Positions 1 to 14,100 of a stretch of DNA of 64,000 nucleotides are shown here, in pieces; positions within the stretch are counted from its first letter, which is position 1; each line of letters begins with the position of its first letter. The notes beneath the pieces are model-generated. The model ran no database searches. It was given only the letters and a program-made list of their open reading frames with translations, and was not told the origin of the DNA. The stretch is from Odontesthes bonariensis. Lineage: Eukaryota; Chordata; Actinopteri; Atheriniformes; Atherinopsidae. A program made the translations under genes and the position numbers. The stretch lies in NCBI RefSeq assembly GCF_027942865.1, contig NC_134509.1:24982697-25046696 (forward strand), written 5' to 3'.

Positions 1-3000
1 TTAGCAAAATGGCATGCAGTTTGTCTCATGTGCTGCTGCTGGGGTCAGTTTGTATAGATTACATTCAGCACCAAAGGTGTTAACCAGTTAGTTTTTACCC
101 CTCACTGCTGGGACTCACCATGTCAACATGACTGATTCAGTCAAGCCATTTTATTTATGACATAACATTTAGACACTGACCAAATGGCTAGCTTAAAATG
201 AACTAAATAAAATGATGTTTTGTGCTGCAAATTGAACAGTTGCTCCTCGTTGAATCTGTTTCGGTAATTCTAAAAATGCTGCCTCGGGTTTGTCGTCTTG
301 TACTTTTGAACTAACATGATATTAGATGTCCTGACGCAGTTTCACTTTCTCTCAGATCTATAGTTTTTACTCCCTGCCTGTTTTCTCAAATGTTTCTGGC
401 CTCGCAGATCATCCAAACAGTTGTATGATGTGTGTCATGGGTTGTTATGCTGACCCAATTCTGACTACAGATGACACCATCATTTAGGTATCGAGTACAA
501 ATAGAGACAGATGTTTTTTCAGATGTTTAACAACCCCCCTAAACATTGGTTTGAGTTACGAATTGCTCCAAAGTTGTCCAGAAGTTTTCTAAACTCCGAC
601 ATTTAGCTTTAAAAGTAACCTGTAATACTGTGAATGCAGAACAGCAGAGCAAATTTAACCTGTTTCTATTTTTGTTTAGTTAAACCTTGAGATTTCTCTT
701 CAGTGTGTGGCAGGCCTGTGACTTCTGTAATAAAACAGAAGAACATTTTCACAAAGTCACAACAAGTGTTTTTAAACATCCGATAATGCTTATAAAAGGC
801 ATTAAGGTGTCTTTTAAGCTTGAGCTGGACTCAGAAGAGGGTCTTTGAGTGTGCTGCACCTCTGAGGTATTGTGTTGTACTGCTTTTGCAACAGAACAGC
901 ATTCTTTAAAGCTTAACTATTTGAGTCAAGACTTTGGATAGTAGTAATCAGAATTTACAGTCCTAATTAGTTATTTCAGCCTTGCCTTTTGAGCTGGTTG
1001 TTACAGTTGTGTTTTAAAGGTCAGAGCAGGTGGGAACTCCGTGTGCCAACTCTTCTGTGGACTAAACTTATCTTTAATTTTTAATTTTCCTAGTAAGTTG
1101 TTATACTTTTTGTTACATGTCTGCTGGTTTAAACCAAACGTGTTTGGGTGTTCTTCACCAATCTGGGGACAGATTGAATGCACCACATGCTGGGTTTCCA
1201 GGGCAGATCTTTTTGCTTTAGAAGAGCAAGCGTTTGGCATTTGGGTTTTTGTGGGCACTTTCTTTTTTTGTGGAGTTGCTGTCCAGATTTAGCTCTCCAG
1301 TTGTCAGGGTGACATTCTTGCTCATGTTAAAGTCCTGTTGTTTCCCATGCCCCTTTTCTTACGTTATGCCTGTTTAACCTCTGTTTCTTATGCTGATTAT
1401 CTGTTTTAGCCATTTTAAGCTCTTCGTTACTTGAAATACCAGCATTATTTTTCCAAATTATTTGTTTTTTACTGTCCTCCCAAGCCCTTGCGGCTGTCCT
1501 TACCGTCTGTATTTTCTTTGCGCGTTGCATGATAGGCTGTCTTTTGTCACCCTGTTGGCTTTGTGTTTGCATAGAGCTGACATGTGTGTGACATTTTTAA
1601 ACAAAGATGTTATTAATAATATAAAAGATCAATGCGGATATCATTTTACAACCCATCTATGCTGAATGAAAGTGATCTGAGACCATGTGATGAGATGACA
1701 CCGTCCTCATGTGATGGAAAAACCCACTTTTCATACTGTACTGCAGCTTCCTTTATGACCGATATCAGGACACGACTCATAAAAGTGTCCTGCTGGAAAC
1801 CTGGAAAAGGGAGTAAGAGTTGCTAAAGATTAACCCAACCGTTCTCCACACTTAAAACTTAGGTTCAGGGAGCTGCCGTATAGTGAAACACGATGTCATT
1901 TATAGGATGACATCTGTCAGGGTAAGCATCAGTTTCACTTTGGATTCTTTTAAGTGGCTGCGATGAGTTGATGTGCTTCAGGTTAATATGAAGAAATATG
2001 AAGTGATGATAACTACTAAAGAAACCGTGTTTTAAGCGTGTTTTATTCACGCCTAAAATTTTTAGGTCAGTTTGTTTATATTTAAGAGTCATTTAAACGT
2101 TTTTGTTCTTCACCATTCGTTTATTCTTACAGTTTTCCAGCTTTCTATGGCCTGAGATAGAGTTGAATCTGCGGGTTGTGTGTGAATGTCACGTATAATG
2201 TGACCTGAGCAGCAGAGTCTTGTGTTGGTTGGCTACACAGATATCCATCCATCTCTTGTCAAACATAATTTTTGCTGTTTAATTGAGCCATAAAGGATTG
2301 TGATGTGTGTGTTTGTAAGTCTGTGGCAGTATTGTGGATTTTTTTTGTTGACTTACTGGTCGTGATCAGTCACACATCCTCTTATGTGCACGCTACAACA
2401 TATTGTAAGTGAACTATTAGGTCATGTTATCCTATTAGCTGATAAGGTATAAATAATCAATCCAGCCTCGTGTTTGGATTCGTGATCATTTTAACAAAGA
2501 GTCAGGTTGATTTGTTCAGAGGCAGCTTTGGATGAAGCTCACTGATTACTTTTCTAAATGTTAAACAGTTCTGTAGGACACTCACATTATAAACTTGCAA
2601 AAAACTGTAGGACAGAATATTTAATTTAGTCGAGGCAATGCTCCTCTTAGCTCAGCCTCAAGAGTGAATCATTAAATTATCCAGGGCTTGTATGAGGCTA
2701 ACTGTATGAAGCATGCATGATGGATTTAAGGGAGTGTTTTTTGCATTGAAAGGGATTTAAAGCATTTGAGATGCAGAACCTAGTTACTGTTACTGTTATT
2801 GTAAATCCCACAGATGTCTCTGTTTTTGATATCTGATATCGTTAACTGTCTTCTTCTATTAATAAACTTGGTCCAGAGAGGTAGACCACCCTGTGCATTG
2901 GAGTCGAGTAAGAACATAATGTGTTTTTGCTTTTATTCCTATTCTTTTAAACCAGATTTATTTATTTATTTCATCTCTAGTGCAGTAATCAGAAGAATCT

Positions 3001-6000
3001 ACATCAGAGGGTTTTTAGTTGGGACTATCTTTTGTCTTTTTAACAGTATCAGATTATCAAAGGTTGCACTCTAACAGATGTTGTAACCTGATGCCTCCCC
3101 CGGTAAGTCACTTTGTTGGACAATGCATTTTCCTACAGTTAATTTCAGTATAATATTTTGTTCTTATGACTTTACGATATGGCATAACAAAATAAATCCT
3201 TTCTAAAAACCAATTCAGCTTTCATTTTTAAGAGAAGAATAATCAGAATATCTTGTATCAACATCAAGTAATGTTAACTGCACAGGAATGTGTCTAGCTA
3301 TTTATATACACATTAACAATAAAAATTTCTCTGATTGTGGCTTTGTAAAAATGATTTATGTGTAAATCCTGAAAAATAAACAAATAAAGACAGAACCTTA
3401 GCATGCAATATCCTGCCTGTCCTGTTTGTCGCTGATCAGATTTTTTGATAGAAACTTTTAGGTAGAGTCTCTCTTCGGGGGGGCACAGTGCTGCATTGTT
3501 GACTCACAGGAAGGTTGCTGGTTCAAATCTCAGCCTGGGTCTTCCTGTATGAAGTGTGCTCGTTTGCCTGGTCTAACGGTTTCCTCCAACTGTCCAAACC
3601 AAGTCCATTTGGACTTAATAATCCAAAGAGTTAGCCCACAGCTGGGACTAACTTCACTGTCCCTGTATGTGATACATCTACAAACTGAGGTGATTTATCT
3701 ACTTTGTTCACTTATGCTGTGAATAAAATGACAAACTGTAAAAAGAAAACCTACTGTTCCTCCCTTTCCTCTGCTGATTTGTGCTTTGTGTGTCTTTATA
3801 TGGTTGGCAGGGTTGGAGGTGTTGTTATGTTACTGAATAAATTTGGAACTAATCAGGCTCTTCCTGATGGTGTTACTTGATGAATAAGAATCTGACATGC
3901 TTAACACATTTGCACAGTACTGCTTGCTGCCTTGTTAAAGATTAAATCAGTGGCACTCAACCTGTTTGGCTTGTGACCCTTTGCAAACAGAGAAGTATGC
4001 AGCCACAGTCCCTGACCTCAAAGCCTCTTGCTAGGTTTTATTTAAACATCCTTTATATCCCTTCCAAATGGACATTATTCAGTGTTTAGTGCAGTAGTGA
4101 AAGATTAGGACCAAACAGCTGGAAAAAAGCTTAAAATAAAATGGTATTCCAAACTTGGATATGGAAGAGTAAATAGTGACTGATGTTTCTCAGACCTTCT
4201 TTTTAAAGCATGAAACTTTACCCAGCTTTATACAGACCAAATGCTTTGTACAACACTATTAAAAGACTTGCATGTCCCATTTTTCTTCTCAAATTTGTCA
4301 TCTGTCTCTCAACTATATGATGTTGGGGGTGAAAGGAAACGTGCTTAAAAGCAAACCTGCGTTAAAAGCCACTGCTGTCAACAAAGTTTGTTTTTGTTGA
4401 CAGCAAGTAAGTTTTTTTTTTTATTTTCAAAGCTAATTTTGTGCCAGTTTACAATAAATTCCATATTAATTTTGTAACTACAAGATGCTCCTTCAAAGGA
4501 AATCCAGTTTTTAAACCTACCAAGCCAGGGTTTCATACTAAAACACTGTAAGGAACCAACATTATCAGCTGTAGTCAAGCTGAAGGGTGAAGAGTGTTCG
4601 ACGGTGTGAGGGTGAGCAGCTTCAATTCAATTGAGGGGGGTAAATCTACATATTCATAGAACATTTCAATTTTTAGTTATACTGATGAAGTACTGCTGAC
4701 TATAATGCTCTCCTACTGGACTTTGCTGCATGAATTAATCACACAGTCTTACTTGTGTAATGAGTAGACACAAGTTCAGAGTTGTAGATCCCATCTTGTA
4801 CCAAGGAGAGGTCAAAATAAGCTTTTGTTCAACAAGCAAACTGTGGCTAAAATCTGCCGGTGATTTGGGTAAGGAACAGTGACAGCAGTCTTCTTTGCGT
4901 CCTCGCCTGACTCCACATGTCTCAAATGAATCCCTCCTAAAAGCCCTTGAATGCAGGCGTCCTCTCTCCCTCCCCCTCTCGGCTCTGTCTCTTTGTGCCC
5001 TGTGTGCCTCGGCTCACGTACACACCCTCCTGGAAGGGCATTGTTTGCACAGAGTACCAACGCAGAGCTCTTTAAACACGCTTTACCTCTGTGGAGTTCA
5101 GCTCAGGTCCAGTCCATGCTCCAAGGTCAAATGCAGGCTTTTCTGCTTGTATTACACCATTTCAGCTCTGATATGACTTAAAGGCAGTGCCATGAAACAC
5201 TAGCCTTTCTTACTATAGTTCATGTGATTCATTTCTGAATAAGCCATGACATTTAATGTCTCGCCTGTTTCTATTGTGGATACACTTTTAGCATGCCTGA
5301 AGGTGTTTTAAGGCTGTTTTCTGTTGCTGTTTTTGAGGTTGCTCCACTAATCTCCTCTGCAGCTCCATTATGTTCTGCCTGAAAGATGTCCTAGCTGATT
5401 ACTCAGCTGACTTAAGGTTTTTTTTTCTTTTGGCATCCAACCGAGAACAGTAAAAAGAGAGGAATACAAAGCAGAGGGAGACTGCTAATAACCCTGTCCC
5501 TTGGTGTCACTGCTAAGTGAATGGCAGGCCAGGGTCTCGCTTGGTTGCATGTTCAACTAACCACGGTATGTTTCAGTAACTGCTAAATTAGAACCGACGT
5601 GCTAATGTGAAAAGATTAGACGTGCTGTTTTTGGTTTTATCCACGAGTACATACCTGTTTAGTGAATTTGTTTTGAAGTTGAAATGTCTGGTACCCACTG
5701 TGTCTCTTTTAGGTGAGTGTTAATCCACTGTTGGTGTTGGAGTGAAGCTCTTTGCTATGCTTAAACCCCACGTACATTAATTCCCAGAAACAGTCAGGCT
5801 GATGGGGGTGAATAGAAAAAGCTGGAGTCTATGAGTGTGGCGTGACTCATCTGACATCTCTAGAGAGACAGGATTGATGGTGAAGTGTTGGCCACAAACC
5901 AAAACACTCAGCTGATTGGATGGACGGTGCAGTGCAGACCAACGGGGGTAAAGGGCCTCAGCTGGAGGTGGATATGGTGATACCGGTACTTGTTTTGGGG

Positions 6001-6780
6001 GGTTAATTCCTGTCTAATCAGTTAGGTTTATATTCTGGCAAATGTGCACACAGCTGCATTTCAGCTGTCGTGTGCGTTATGACCATGTGCCTGTGTTGTA
6101 TTTGCCGTGAAAGCCATGGTAGCTGTTGCTCTAATTGGACCTTCGCCCTCTGTCCAGCTTGTTTTATTGACTGCAATAAGTGGGCTGTGGTGTCCTTTTG
6201 TTACCAGCCAGGGCAAAGCGTCAATTAATGAGACAGGAGTAATTTACAGCTGAATACTCAGCTATTTAAACTGAGTAGGAAATACAGCCTTCTATCAAAA
6301 ACTGTGTACACACAGATTACAAAGCATCAGTCAGCAAAAGCTTAAGCTACTAGAGATGGAAGGAGAGAGGCAGCCTCTAGATAGATGATGTGATCTGAAA
6401 CTCATCCTTTGGATATTATGCTGCAAGTACTGTTTTAAAATAAAGCAGGTGTTCATCAGAATAAACCCTAAACTCTTCATACATTATTTTAAGACTTATA
6501 GCTTTGTATTAAAATGCTTTTTCCACACTCCAGATCTGTTCTTTCCAGATTCAGTTGAAAAGCTTTAAAAACTTGCATTTTATTGCAGTGTTTTATCACA
6601 AATAATAGGAAAAAAACTGCTCAAGTGTGACAAATCTGTGTCTACACTTGTGTTATCTTTCAGATAACTCACAGAACAGGGATGCAGATCTTGACTGGCA
6701 TTTTGTAGCAGTGACTGTCGCTTTTTAGGAAGTAATTGCTCTGAGTATTGATTCATGTAGCATCCTCCATCTCTTGTTTT
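1..6780. other. Upstream non-coding region
   Basis: No ORF here has recognisable family content or flanking splice signals; the open frames are short and of random composition. The stretch is AT-rich with scattered AATAAA-like strings (for example near 3380), so it may include the 3' UTR of an upstream gene, but I cannot show that. One degraded SINE is at about 3484-3720. It could also hold untranslated first exons of the hap1 gene that begins downstream. Confidence 0.5.
3484..3720 (+). repeat. Degraded tRNA-derived SINE
   Basis: The segment opens with a tRNA-like head: a run of G, CACAGTGCTGCATTG (A-box region), then GGTTCAAATCTC (a B-box match). It continues with a body resembling the common fish SINE that reads 'cctgtatgaagtgtgc'. 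The younger copy at 52005-52280 has the same order of motifs. The copy is diverged, and its 3' end is not sharply defined. Confidence 0.55.
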
Positions 6781-6784
6781 GCAG

Positions 6785-6846
6785 GGTGTTTATAGGAGTG
6801 TAATGTTTTGTTGAAGAACCTGATCCGCGGATCGCTCCGGGCAGTG
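6785..6846 (+). other. Possible untranslated exon of hap1
   Basis: A pyrimidine-rich tract ending in TTTTGCAG precedes this segment and GTAACA follows it. The segment is more GC-rich than its surroundings. It could be a 5' UTR exon of the downstream gene. There is no reading frame to support it, so this is a weak call based only on splice-like flanks. Confidence 0.18.
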
Positions 6847-7399
6847 GTAACACTACCTTTGTGACCCACAAACGGGCTGGAGGCCAGCTGCGGCTTTGTT
6901 AACGATTTAATACTCTTTAATCCAGCAGAAGTTTTGATGTTGGCAGAGTTTACATGTTTTACAAATAAACAAGAATCATTTTACATCATTAGATGAATCA
7001 GACACCACAGTCAATAATTTCAAAATAAACAGTTAAAGCATGTAATCACAATCATTTAAGTTCACTATTGAACAACTTGTTTTGTTCATCACCTTTATTC
7101 AAGTTTACTTTTTAAGACTGTTTTTAATGTGCTTTTGTGGCCTTTATTATTTTATTGTGTTGAGATGGGAAAGCAGGCAGAGACCGTGAGATGACACGTA
7201 GCAAATGGTCTTGTGCTTTTTGCTTGCTTACTGGAAGGGTTTAATATGTAACTTCTCACCGTGAAGTTTAACATGGAGACATATTTAAAACTCTGTCAAT
7301 CTTACAGTTCAAATCGATTAAGATGCAGGAGATATGGTCCCAGATGCACTGATGTGATATTCTTTCTTTTTCTCCAATCTTCACCTGCAGGTTCAGTGA

Positions 7400-8136
7400 G
7401 AATCCGATGCCCGGGACCATTTCTCCCTGAGCAGAGAGAGGTCGCCCAGCTCTGAGCTCGTCTTCACCCTGAACCCTCCACTCCCAGACAAGCTGTCCCA
7501 CACTTCTTCCTCTCCATCCTCGTCTTCTCCTCTTGCTTGTCTTTCTCCTCCCTCCTGGCACCCACAGGCCCATCTGGACGCCCAGTCAGCCCTCTCCCTC
7601 CATGAGGGGCAGGGGGAGGCGGCGGGGGCCCTGGATTTGGACCCCCAGTCTCTTGAGCATGCTTCATTGGGGAACCTCAGCGTCCCAGGGGAACAATCCC
7701 ACCGTGATGTGTCCACTCTAACTGGTAAGACATCTATTTAATGGGTACTTATTGGAAACAATGAATGTTACACACCTTTAACTAGGAGGGCATTGTAAAT
7801 TCATACATTTAACAGTAGAGGGCAGTGTGGCATTGAAGGTGTCAGATCACCCTGGTTGGGTTTGTTAAGTCCCGTTTTCTTTGTCTTTTCTTTTCTCACT
7901 CATAAACCTGCACACTCTTATATCACACAAACATTCCCTGTGCTCAGACCTTTGCTCAAACCTGCCAGAGCTGGAGATAGTGAGTCTCCTATCTGAAGGT
8001 CAACCCAACTACACTCTCCGAGCAGACAGTGTGTTTGGATATGACAATGACGACTGGCTGCATACCCCTCTGCTGCCACCAGAAGTCGTTCTGGGACTCA
8101 CTCACGAACAGATTGAGGAGACACTCAAGTACTTCT
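7400..8136 (+). CDS. hap1: hap1 N-terminal coding exons of the long form
   Basis: Two exons. The first is open in the correct frame from 7400 to 7724, is rich in Ser/Pro, and ends TLT followed by a split codon at a GTAAGA donor. Its left edge is unsure: a strong acceptor at 7389-7390 would include an in-frame TGA at 7397, while a second AG at 7433-7434 would avoid it. The second exon (7948-8136) encodes DLCSNLPELEIVSLL, then YDNDDWLHTPLLPP and LTHEQIEETLKYF. This is the conserved N-terminal block of TRAK proteins, ahead of the coiled coil. The intron after it is 10.6 kb long and full of repeats. Confidence 0.75.
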
Positions 8137-11100
8137 GTGAGTACAGCTTTATTTTCAATGTATTGCAAAGGTGTTACCAATGGCCGTATCTGAGGAATAT
8201 ATTGAATTAAGTCTTTTTTAACCTAACTAGGACTGTAAGAATCATCTTGTCTTAGTCTTTTCTTCCCTTTTGCTGCTATTTGGCTCCATGTTCTAAAACA
8301 TTTTACCTCAGCAGGTTGTGGTCATACTTTTCTGTCAAATCTGGAGGGTGTAAAGACTAAAGTAATACATTCCTAAACAGAAATCAATAACAGTGTAGCT
8401 CGTCATCCCAAAAACAATGCCAAGTTGACTTGTTGTCCTGTCTTAGCTTTTCAAAGTTCAGTTTTTATGCACTGGTAAAGATGTAAGATCCGTTAAAGCT
8501 GCCGTCGGCAGGTTTTCAAAATTCCGAGTCTAAAGTCGGAAAATTCGAACTGATACAACTTTCAGGTCCCTCCCCCAACCTCTAACAAGCTCCGAATCGC
8601 CCCCCAAACCCCTCCCCCTCTGTGGACGAGGTTGTGCACGTGAGTTCACACCAGTGTGAGCGCACACAAGCTGGGGCAGACTCACGCTCAGCAGTGTGTG
8701 CACAAGCTGTGATTGACAGGTAGGATTCCTCCACCCTAACTTGATTGGTTAAAAACAGCCGGGAGCGCTCGGTTTTTGTAAGCATGATTACAGGCTTCAG
8801 AGGGAGCTACAGATTTCGTTATTTTTCCTAAACAGCCTATTTAATATTCTACTTCCAGAATCCCATGACAGTTCAAGCTAATATGACTAAAAAAAAGTTG
8901 TCGACCGCAGCTTTAACAGCTGATGTGTTACTTAGGATGGAGTGTTGTGCTCTCAGTACTCCCAGGCATTCCACTCTCTGCTTTGCAGCTCTTTCGGGGT
9001 TATCTTTGGCCTCTTTACCTCTCTGATTAATGCACTCCTTGGCTGGTTCATGAGTTTTGGTTTGCTGCTTTTCCTTGGCAGGTTTGTTGTGGTTCCATAT
9101 TCTTTTCAATTTCTGATAATGAATTTATTGGTTCTCCGATCTCCAACCTAACCCTGATGTGTATTTCTCCAGAACTTTGTCCCTGAATTTGGACTACTTT
9201 GTTCTCTAAAATGCGCCACACCACCGAGGCAGTAAATTGCACCAGCTCTGATATAATGCTGTGTATTTTGTATTTGTTGAGGTTTTCCACTGAGGAAAAC
9301 ATCTTAATCTGTTCCGATGTTATCTCATCTATGTTTTCCGTGATCTCAACGTTGTAATCTTTGGATTTGTCTTTGTCTTTGTCCTCCTCCTCCTCCTCCT
9401 CCTTCTCCTCCTTCTCCTCCTCCTCCTCCTCCTCCTCCTCCTCCTCCTCCTCCTCCTCCTCCTCCTCCTCCTCCTCCTCCTCCTCCTCCTCCTCCTCCTC
9501 CTCCTCCTCCTCCGGCTCTCCTTCCAGAGCATTACCCAGGACCGAGTTCTCCATCCGTGCCAAATCCAACAGTGGAAGAGTTGTTTGTGCCTGGGAAAAC
9601 ACCCAGACAAATTTCACAAGAGTTAAATCATTTCCCATTTTGAAAGTAGTATCCAGTTAAAGTTTTATTATTCAATTCAGGTCAATCACATATAATCCCA
9701 AAGCAAATCACATTAAATTACAGGCTGTAATGCAATAATGCAACAATGTAGGGGAAAATGTCGAGCTTAGCTCTAAGACCGGCTGTGTGGGGAAGCTTCT
9801 GGATTGTCTCTGTCCAAAGGGTTAGAAGACAAAAACATACGTCTATCTTTACTTCCCTAATTGTTAAACGAGATGGTGTTAAAAGAGTCAGATTATTCAT
9901 GTCATAAGTAAGCAGTTTGGTCTCCTTCAACAAGGAATTTTAAAAATGTTTGTGAAAGGAAGGATGAAGTAAGATGGATTGATGCGAGATGCAGCCACCA
10001 CAGTCAGTCCGAAATGGAAAGAAGCTTTTGTTTATGTGTTGGTTGTGTTTTTAAAGAGGAAAACAAATCTTGCACCGACTCTCTTTCCGTACACTTCCAG
10101 GTTAAGTGCCTCATTTGTGATTTACAGACGTCAAATGTCATCAAGCCAATTACCCATGGCTGGCGTCTTAAGCAGTTTATGCTGAAGGTCTGCAGCCTGC
10201 CCATCTTAGAGCCATTCTGACATCATGATGACATTACAAACAGTTTATAATTAGATGCTTTGGTTGTCTAGACTTTGTTGGGTGATACGAGGTTATGAGT
10301 TGATGAGTGACTGAAGAGACTCTACTCTGTTGTAGTTTGAACTATTCACTACTGAGCCAGCTTTTTAATAACAGGATATCTTCTTAACTTCTTAACTCAT
10401 TGTTACAGTTGAGTTTTAATACAAAGCCGATTGTGTAAAAAGTTGTCTTATTTACTTTTTAGTTCTATTCAGAAAAGATTCAGAACAGCTTTGCTTCTAC
10501 TTCCTCATTTTTCTTCATCGTTTTCTGTGCACGTGTATCCAAGATTACAGTTTAACCTGCTTCTGCTAACCTGAACTATCCAGGATTCGTCTCGTTTTCT
10601 CCTGAAGACAGTGGCTTACAGTGATTGGGATTTTTTTTTAGATTGTATCTTTATAATGCCGAATAGGCTGCACCAAGCTGATACCAAGCCACATGTTTCA
10701 GGGACAGGACAGGCTAACCCGATTCAGGCAGATTGAGCCGTGCTGTGCCGAAATGCCTTTCTGGCAGGTGGCATATGGTGTTGTTTATCAGTCTTTGTTA
10801 CTGTAGCTCACCACCTCCATGTGCTGTCCCATCTCTCTTTGCTTTAATCGATTTCTCGCTATTCTTTTACATGCGTATAGTTAGATATTGAAATACTTTA
10901 TCCCAGCTCTTAGCATGATGGAGGTTTCTTTATTCTTGAATATTTCTCAGTGGTATGTTACAGTCGTGCTGTACAGAAACTGGGCTACACCACCAGTTCT
11001 TAAAGCTGAAGAGAGCAGAACCTTTTCTTAGAGCTACAGTGATGTATATGTTTATAATTACAATGTATTAGATGATACAATGTGATGTGTTGGTTGGGTT

Positions 11101-14100
11101 TTCTGGCACAGTTAGTCTCGGTTCTAATGAGCACTTTATCATGTTTCAGTTTATCAATTAAATCAAAGTTAATCTATGATTTATAAACTAATTAATCCTT
11201 ACATTTGTTAAGTGAATAAATACCAAACACACCCGTGTTTTCAGGAAGCATTTAACCACATTTTAGACCCACAAAAGAGTACATGGGACAGACTTTTCTG
11301 TTTAAACCACAAACCTTGTGCTGCAGGACGTCTTTAATAAGTAATGATTAGTAATGTATTAAACAGATAAAAGGACCATGTGGTGGTTATTCTGGGTGAT
11401 ATTTCTGAAGATGCCTTTGATGAGGTACCATGGAGGGTTTTCCCCCCTCACAAATGTTAATCTTTAACAGAAGGTCTGTTTCCTGACTTGGACCAGTGAT
11501 GCAGTGCTTTGTAAAGAAAAATAAAGATCTTATGAAGATCATATCATCATATAATTAGGGACCGAGCAGTGAAACTGCAAGGACCCTATTGTATCTGTAA
11601 GGTTTATTATTTTTTTATTTTTTTATTTTTCTCCGTTATTCTTATTCTTTGCAAAAGGTGCTCGAAAACTCATGAAATTTTGCGAGCGCCACCTGCCAGT
11701 CGACGACATGAAAGAATCTAAACTTTATATTTTTGGGAGTCGCTCATTGACTCTGTAGCACCCCCTACGATGGTTAAAAATGGTGCCCGCAATGGGGTTA
11801 GTTTCGCGTGGGACGAAATTCGGTACACTCATTCATCATGCCCAGACGCACAAAAAAGTCTCAGGCCGCCAATGTGCCACGTCCACAGGAAGGCGGCCAT
11901 TTTGGATGGAAAGTGCGTTTTCGTGCCATTTTTGACCGATTCCACGCCTTGCATAAGATCGAACTTGTCCTACAGATTTAATGCTACAGACTTCAAACTT
12001 GGCCAGGTTACTCTTAAGACATGGGGGGAAAAATTAATCGGCCAACTTTTTCAAAACTTAAAGGGCGTGGCCGTGATTTGAAAGCCTTTTCATCATCTCA
12101 AGTTTGTGAAACTTGGCACACACGTCCAACCTGATGACCTCGTACGTATGTAAAGGGTATTGTGTGTGGGCAAAGCTAAATGGCTCAGTGGCACCCCCTA
12201 GAAATTTTCAAAAACCCCTCTGCATTGGGGTTATTATGTGCTCGTACGTACGCAGAGGGTATCGTGCGTGTGGGAAGAGCTGCAGCTCCAGCGTCCAGCG
12301 CATGCTCCAACGTACGCACATCCCAACGTACGCCATCTCGGTCCCGCATACAGCTGCTTGCAGCTTTCTAGTTCTCCATGTTTTTGATGAATTTGTTTGA
12401 TATTTTTAATAGGGCTGGACGAGTTAACTCGTCATTATCGCGTTAAGTCGTTAATTATTTAACGCCGAGAAATATTTTATTGCACATTAACGCAGGTTTT
12501 ATTATTTATTTTATTATTGTACAAGTCTGTTGCTCTCAGGCTTTTATTTTGTAAAAGTCTGTTGCTCTCAGGCTTTTATTTTGTAAAAGTCTGTTGCTCG
12601 CAGGCTTTTATTCTGTAAAAGTCTGTTGCTGTCTGCTGCGGAACCAGAAAAGAAAGTTATCGGCGGATCCACCAAACATGGAGAAGGGTACGGAACTTTT
12701 ACTCGGCCATTTTCATTTTAAAGTTCTTCCAGACAGTCATCTGTAAACACTGCCAAGTTGAATTGTCTTCTCACCGTAGTAGTTCCAGTCTAAAATATCA
12801 CTTAAAGGCAAAACACACAACTGATAGCAGCAAGTCATTCAAGGAAACAGACAGTGGAGCGAGGCTTCTACATAAAAACTGCAGAAAGATGCTGATGTTA
12901 AAAGTGTGTTTGCACAACAAATGTTATGGCACTTTCATTCATATGGCAGCACATTTAAAATAAAACTAAGTGCTAAAATCTATACACTACTTTTTAATTC
13001 ATTTTTGGATTTTGTGTACAAATGCGATTAATCGTGATTAATCAGGGAAATCATGTGATTAATTAGATTAAAAATTTTAATCGTTGCCCAGCCCTAATTT
13101 TTAAATAACACTATATGTAGAGATGCATCTTTGTGTTTTTAAGTGATATGATTTCCAAAGAATGTTGAACTGAAAGCAATAAGCTGTAGATCTGATTTCG
13201 TTGCTGGCAGGTCACTTATGGATGTCGCACGTAGCACTTGTTGTTTTCTATCGTGGGCAAAGTCCTCAAAGCATTACTTCCTTATAACCATCATTTTCAC
13301 TGCAGTCTTTAGGATATATTGCTGTAATGATCACTTGTTAACTTCCGGTTACGACGTGGAGTCCTTCAGAAACCTTTTATCCTGCTGGGACGAACAAGTG
13401 CCTTTAAAGACGAGACATAGGTTGCCATGATGACAAATGTTGTGTCTGAGCTGTCTCTTGCGTGCAGTGTTTGACCTGCAAAAAGACACTTCGCTGTTGA
13501 AAAATGAAAGAGGGGGTTAATATTTGATTGTAAGAAACTCCTGTGTCTGGTGGGCAGACTGGAGAGTGAATGTGGTGACATGGTGTGTTTGTGGATCATT
13601 ATAGCCTTTAGGGAAACTTCTGTTGAATTTAAATTATCTTGATTGTGCGATTGTACACATAAACCAAATTATAGAATATCTCTTCGGTTACACACCGATA
13701 TCTTGAAATTTCCCCACATTAAGTAATATTTTTGGATTAATCATTCATTTAGATGTTGACTTTATCTGCATATTTCTACACAGAACACGGCCTCTGTCAG
13801 ACTCCTGTGGGTGTGGGTCTGTCTGCACCAGTATTACGCAGAGCCTTCTCTGTATCTGCTATTACGTATGTGTGGAGAAAAGAGCAGCCGCTGGTTGGGC
13901 GGAGCATACCATCTCCCTTAATCCACAGGGGTGAGTGGGCTTTGTGCAGCATCCTTTTAAACTGCATCCCACTCTAAATGATATTTTCAGTTATATGCAT
14001 GTCTTACTCATCTTTCAATGATCAGACAAAGTCAGTAATATTAAAATCAGCTGTTGCGGCTCCTGGTTTAGACTTTGTTACCTCACGTCTCCCTCCTCCT

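Noticed and set aside
4812-5181. Overlapping ORFs on both strands in a GC-richer patch
   Set aside because: No family similarity, no splice signals and random composition.
7268-7716. Minus-strand ORFs opposite the first hap1 coding exon
   Set aside because: Shadows of the Ser/Pro-rich coding exon on the plus strand.
9361-9660. Plus-strand poly-Ser ORF
   Set aside because: It is only the TCC microsatellite read in one frame, with no recognisable sequence outside the repeat.
11551-12371. Helitron interpretation of the large repeat (CTAG end followed by T, nearby hairpin)
   Set aside because: The shared left end of the two copies starts ATAATTAGGG rather than TC, and the hairpin is too close to CTAG. 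The superfamily is left open.
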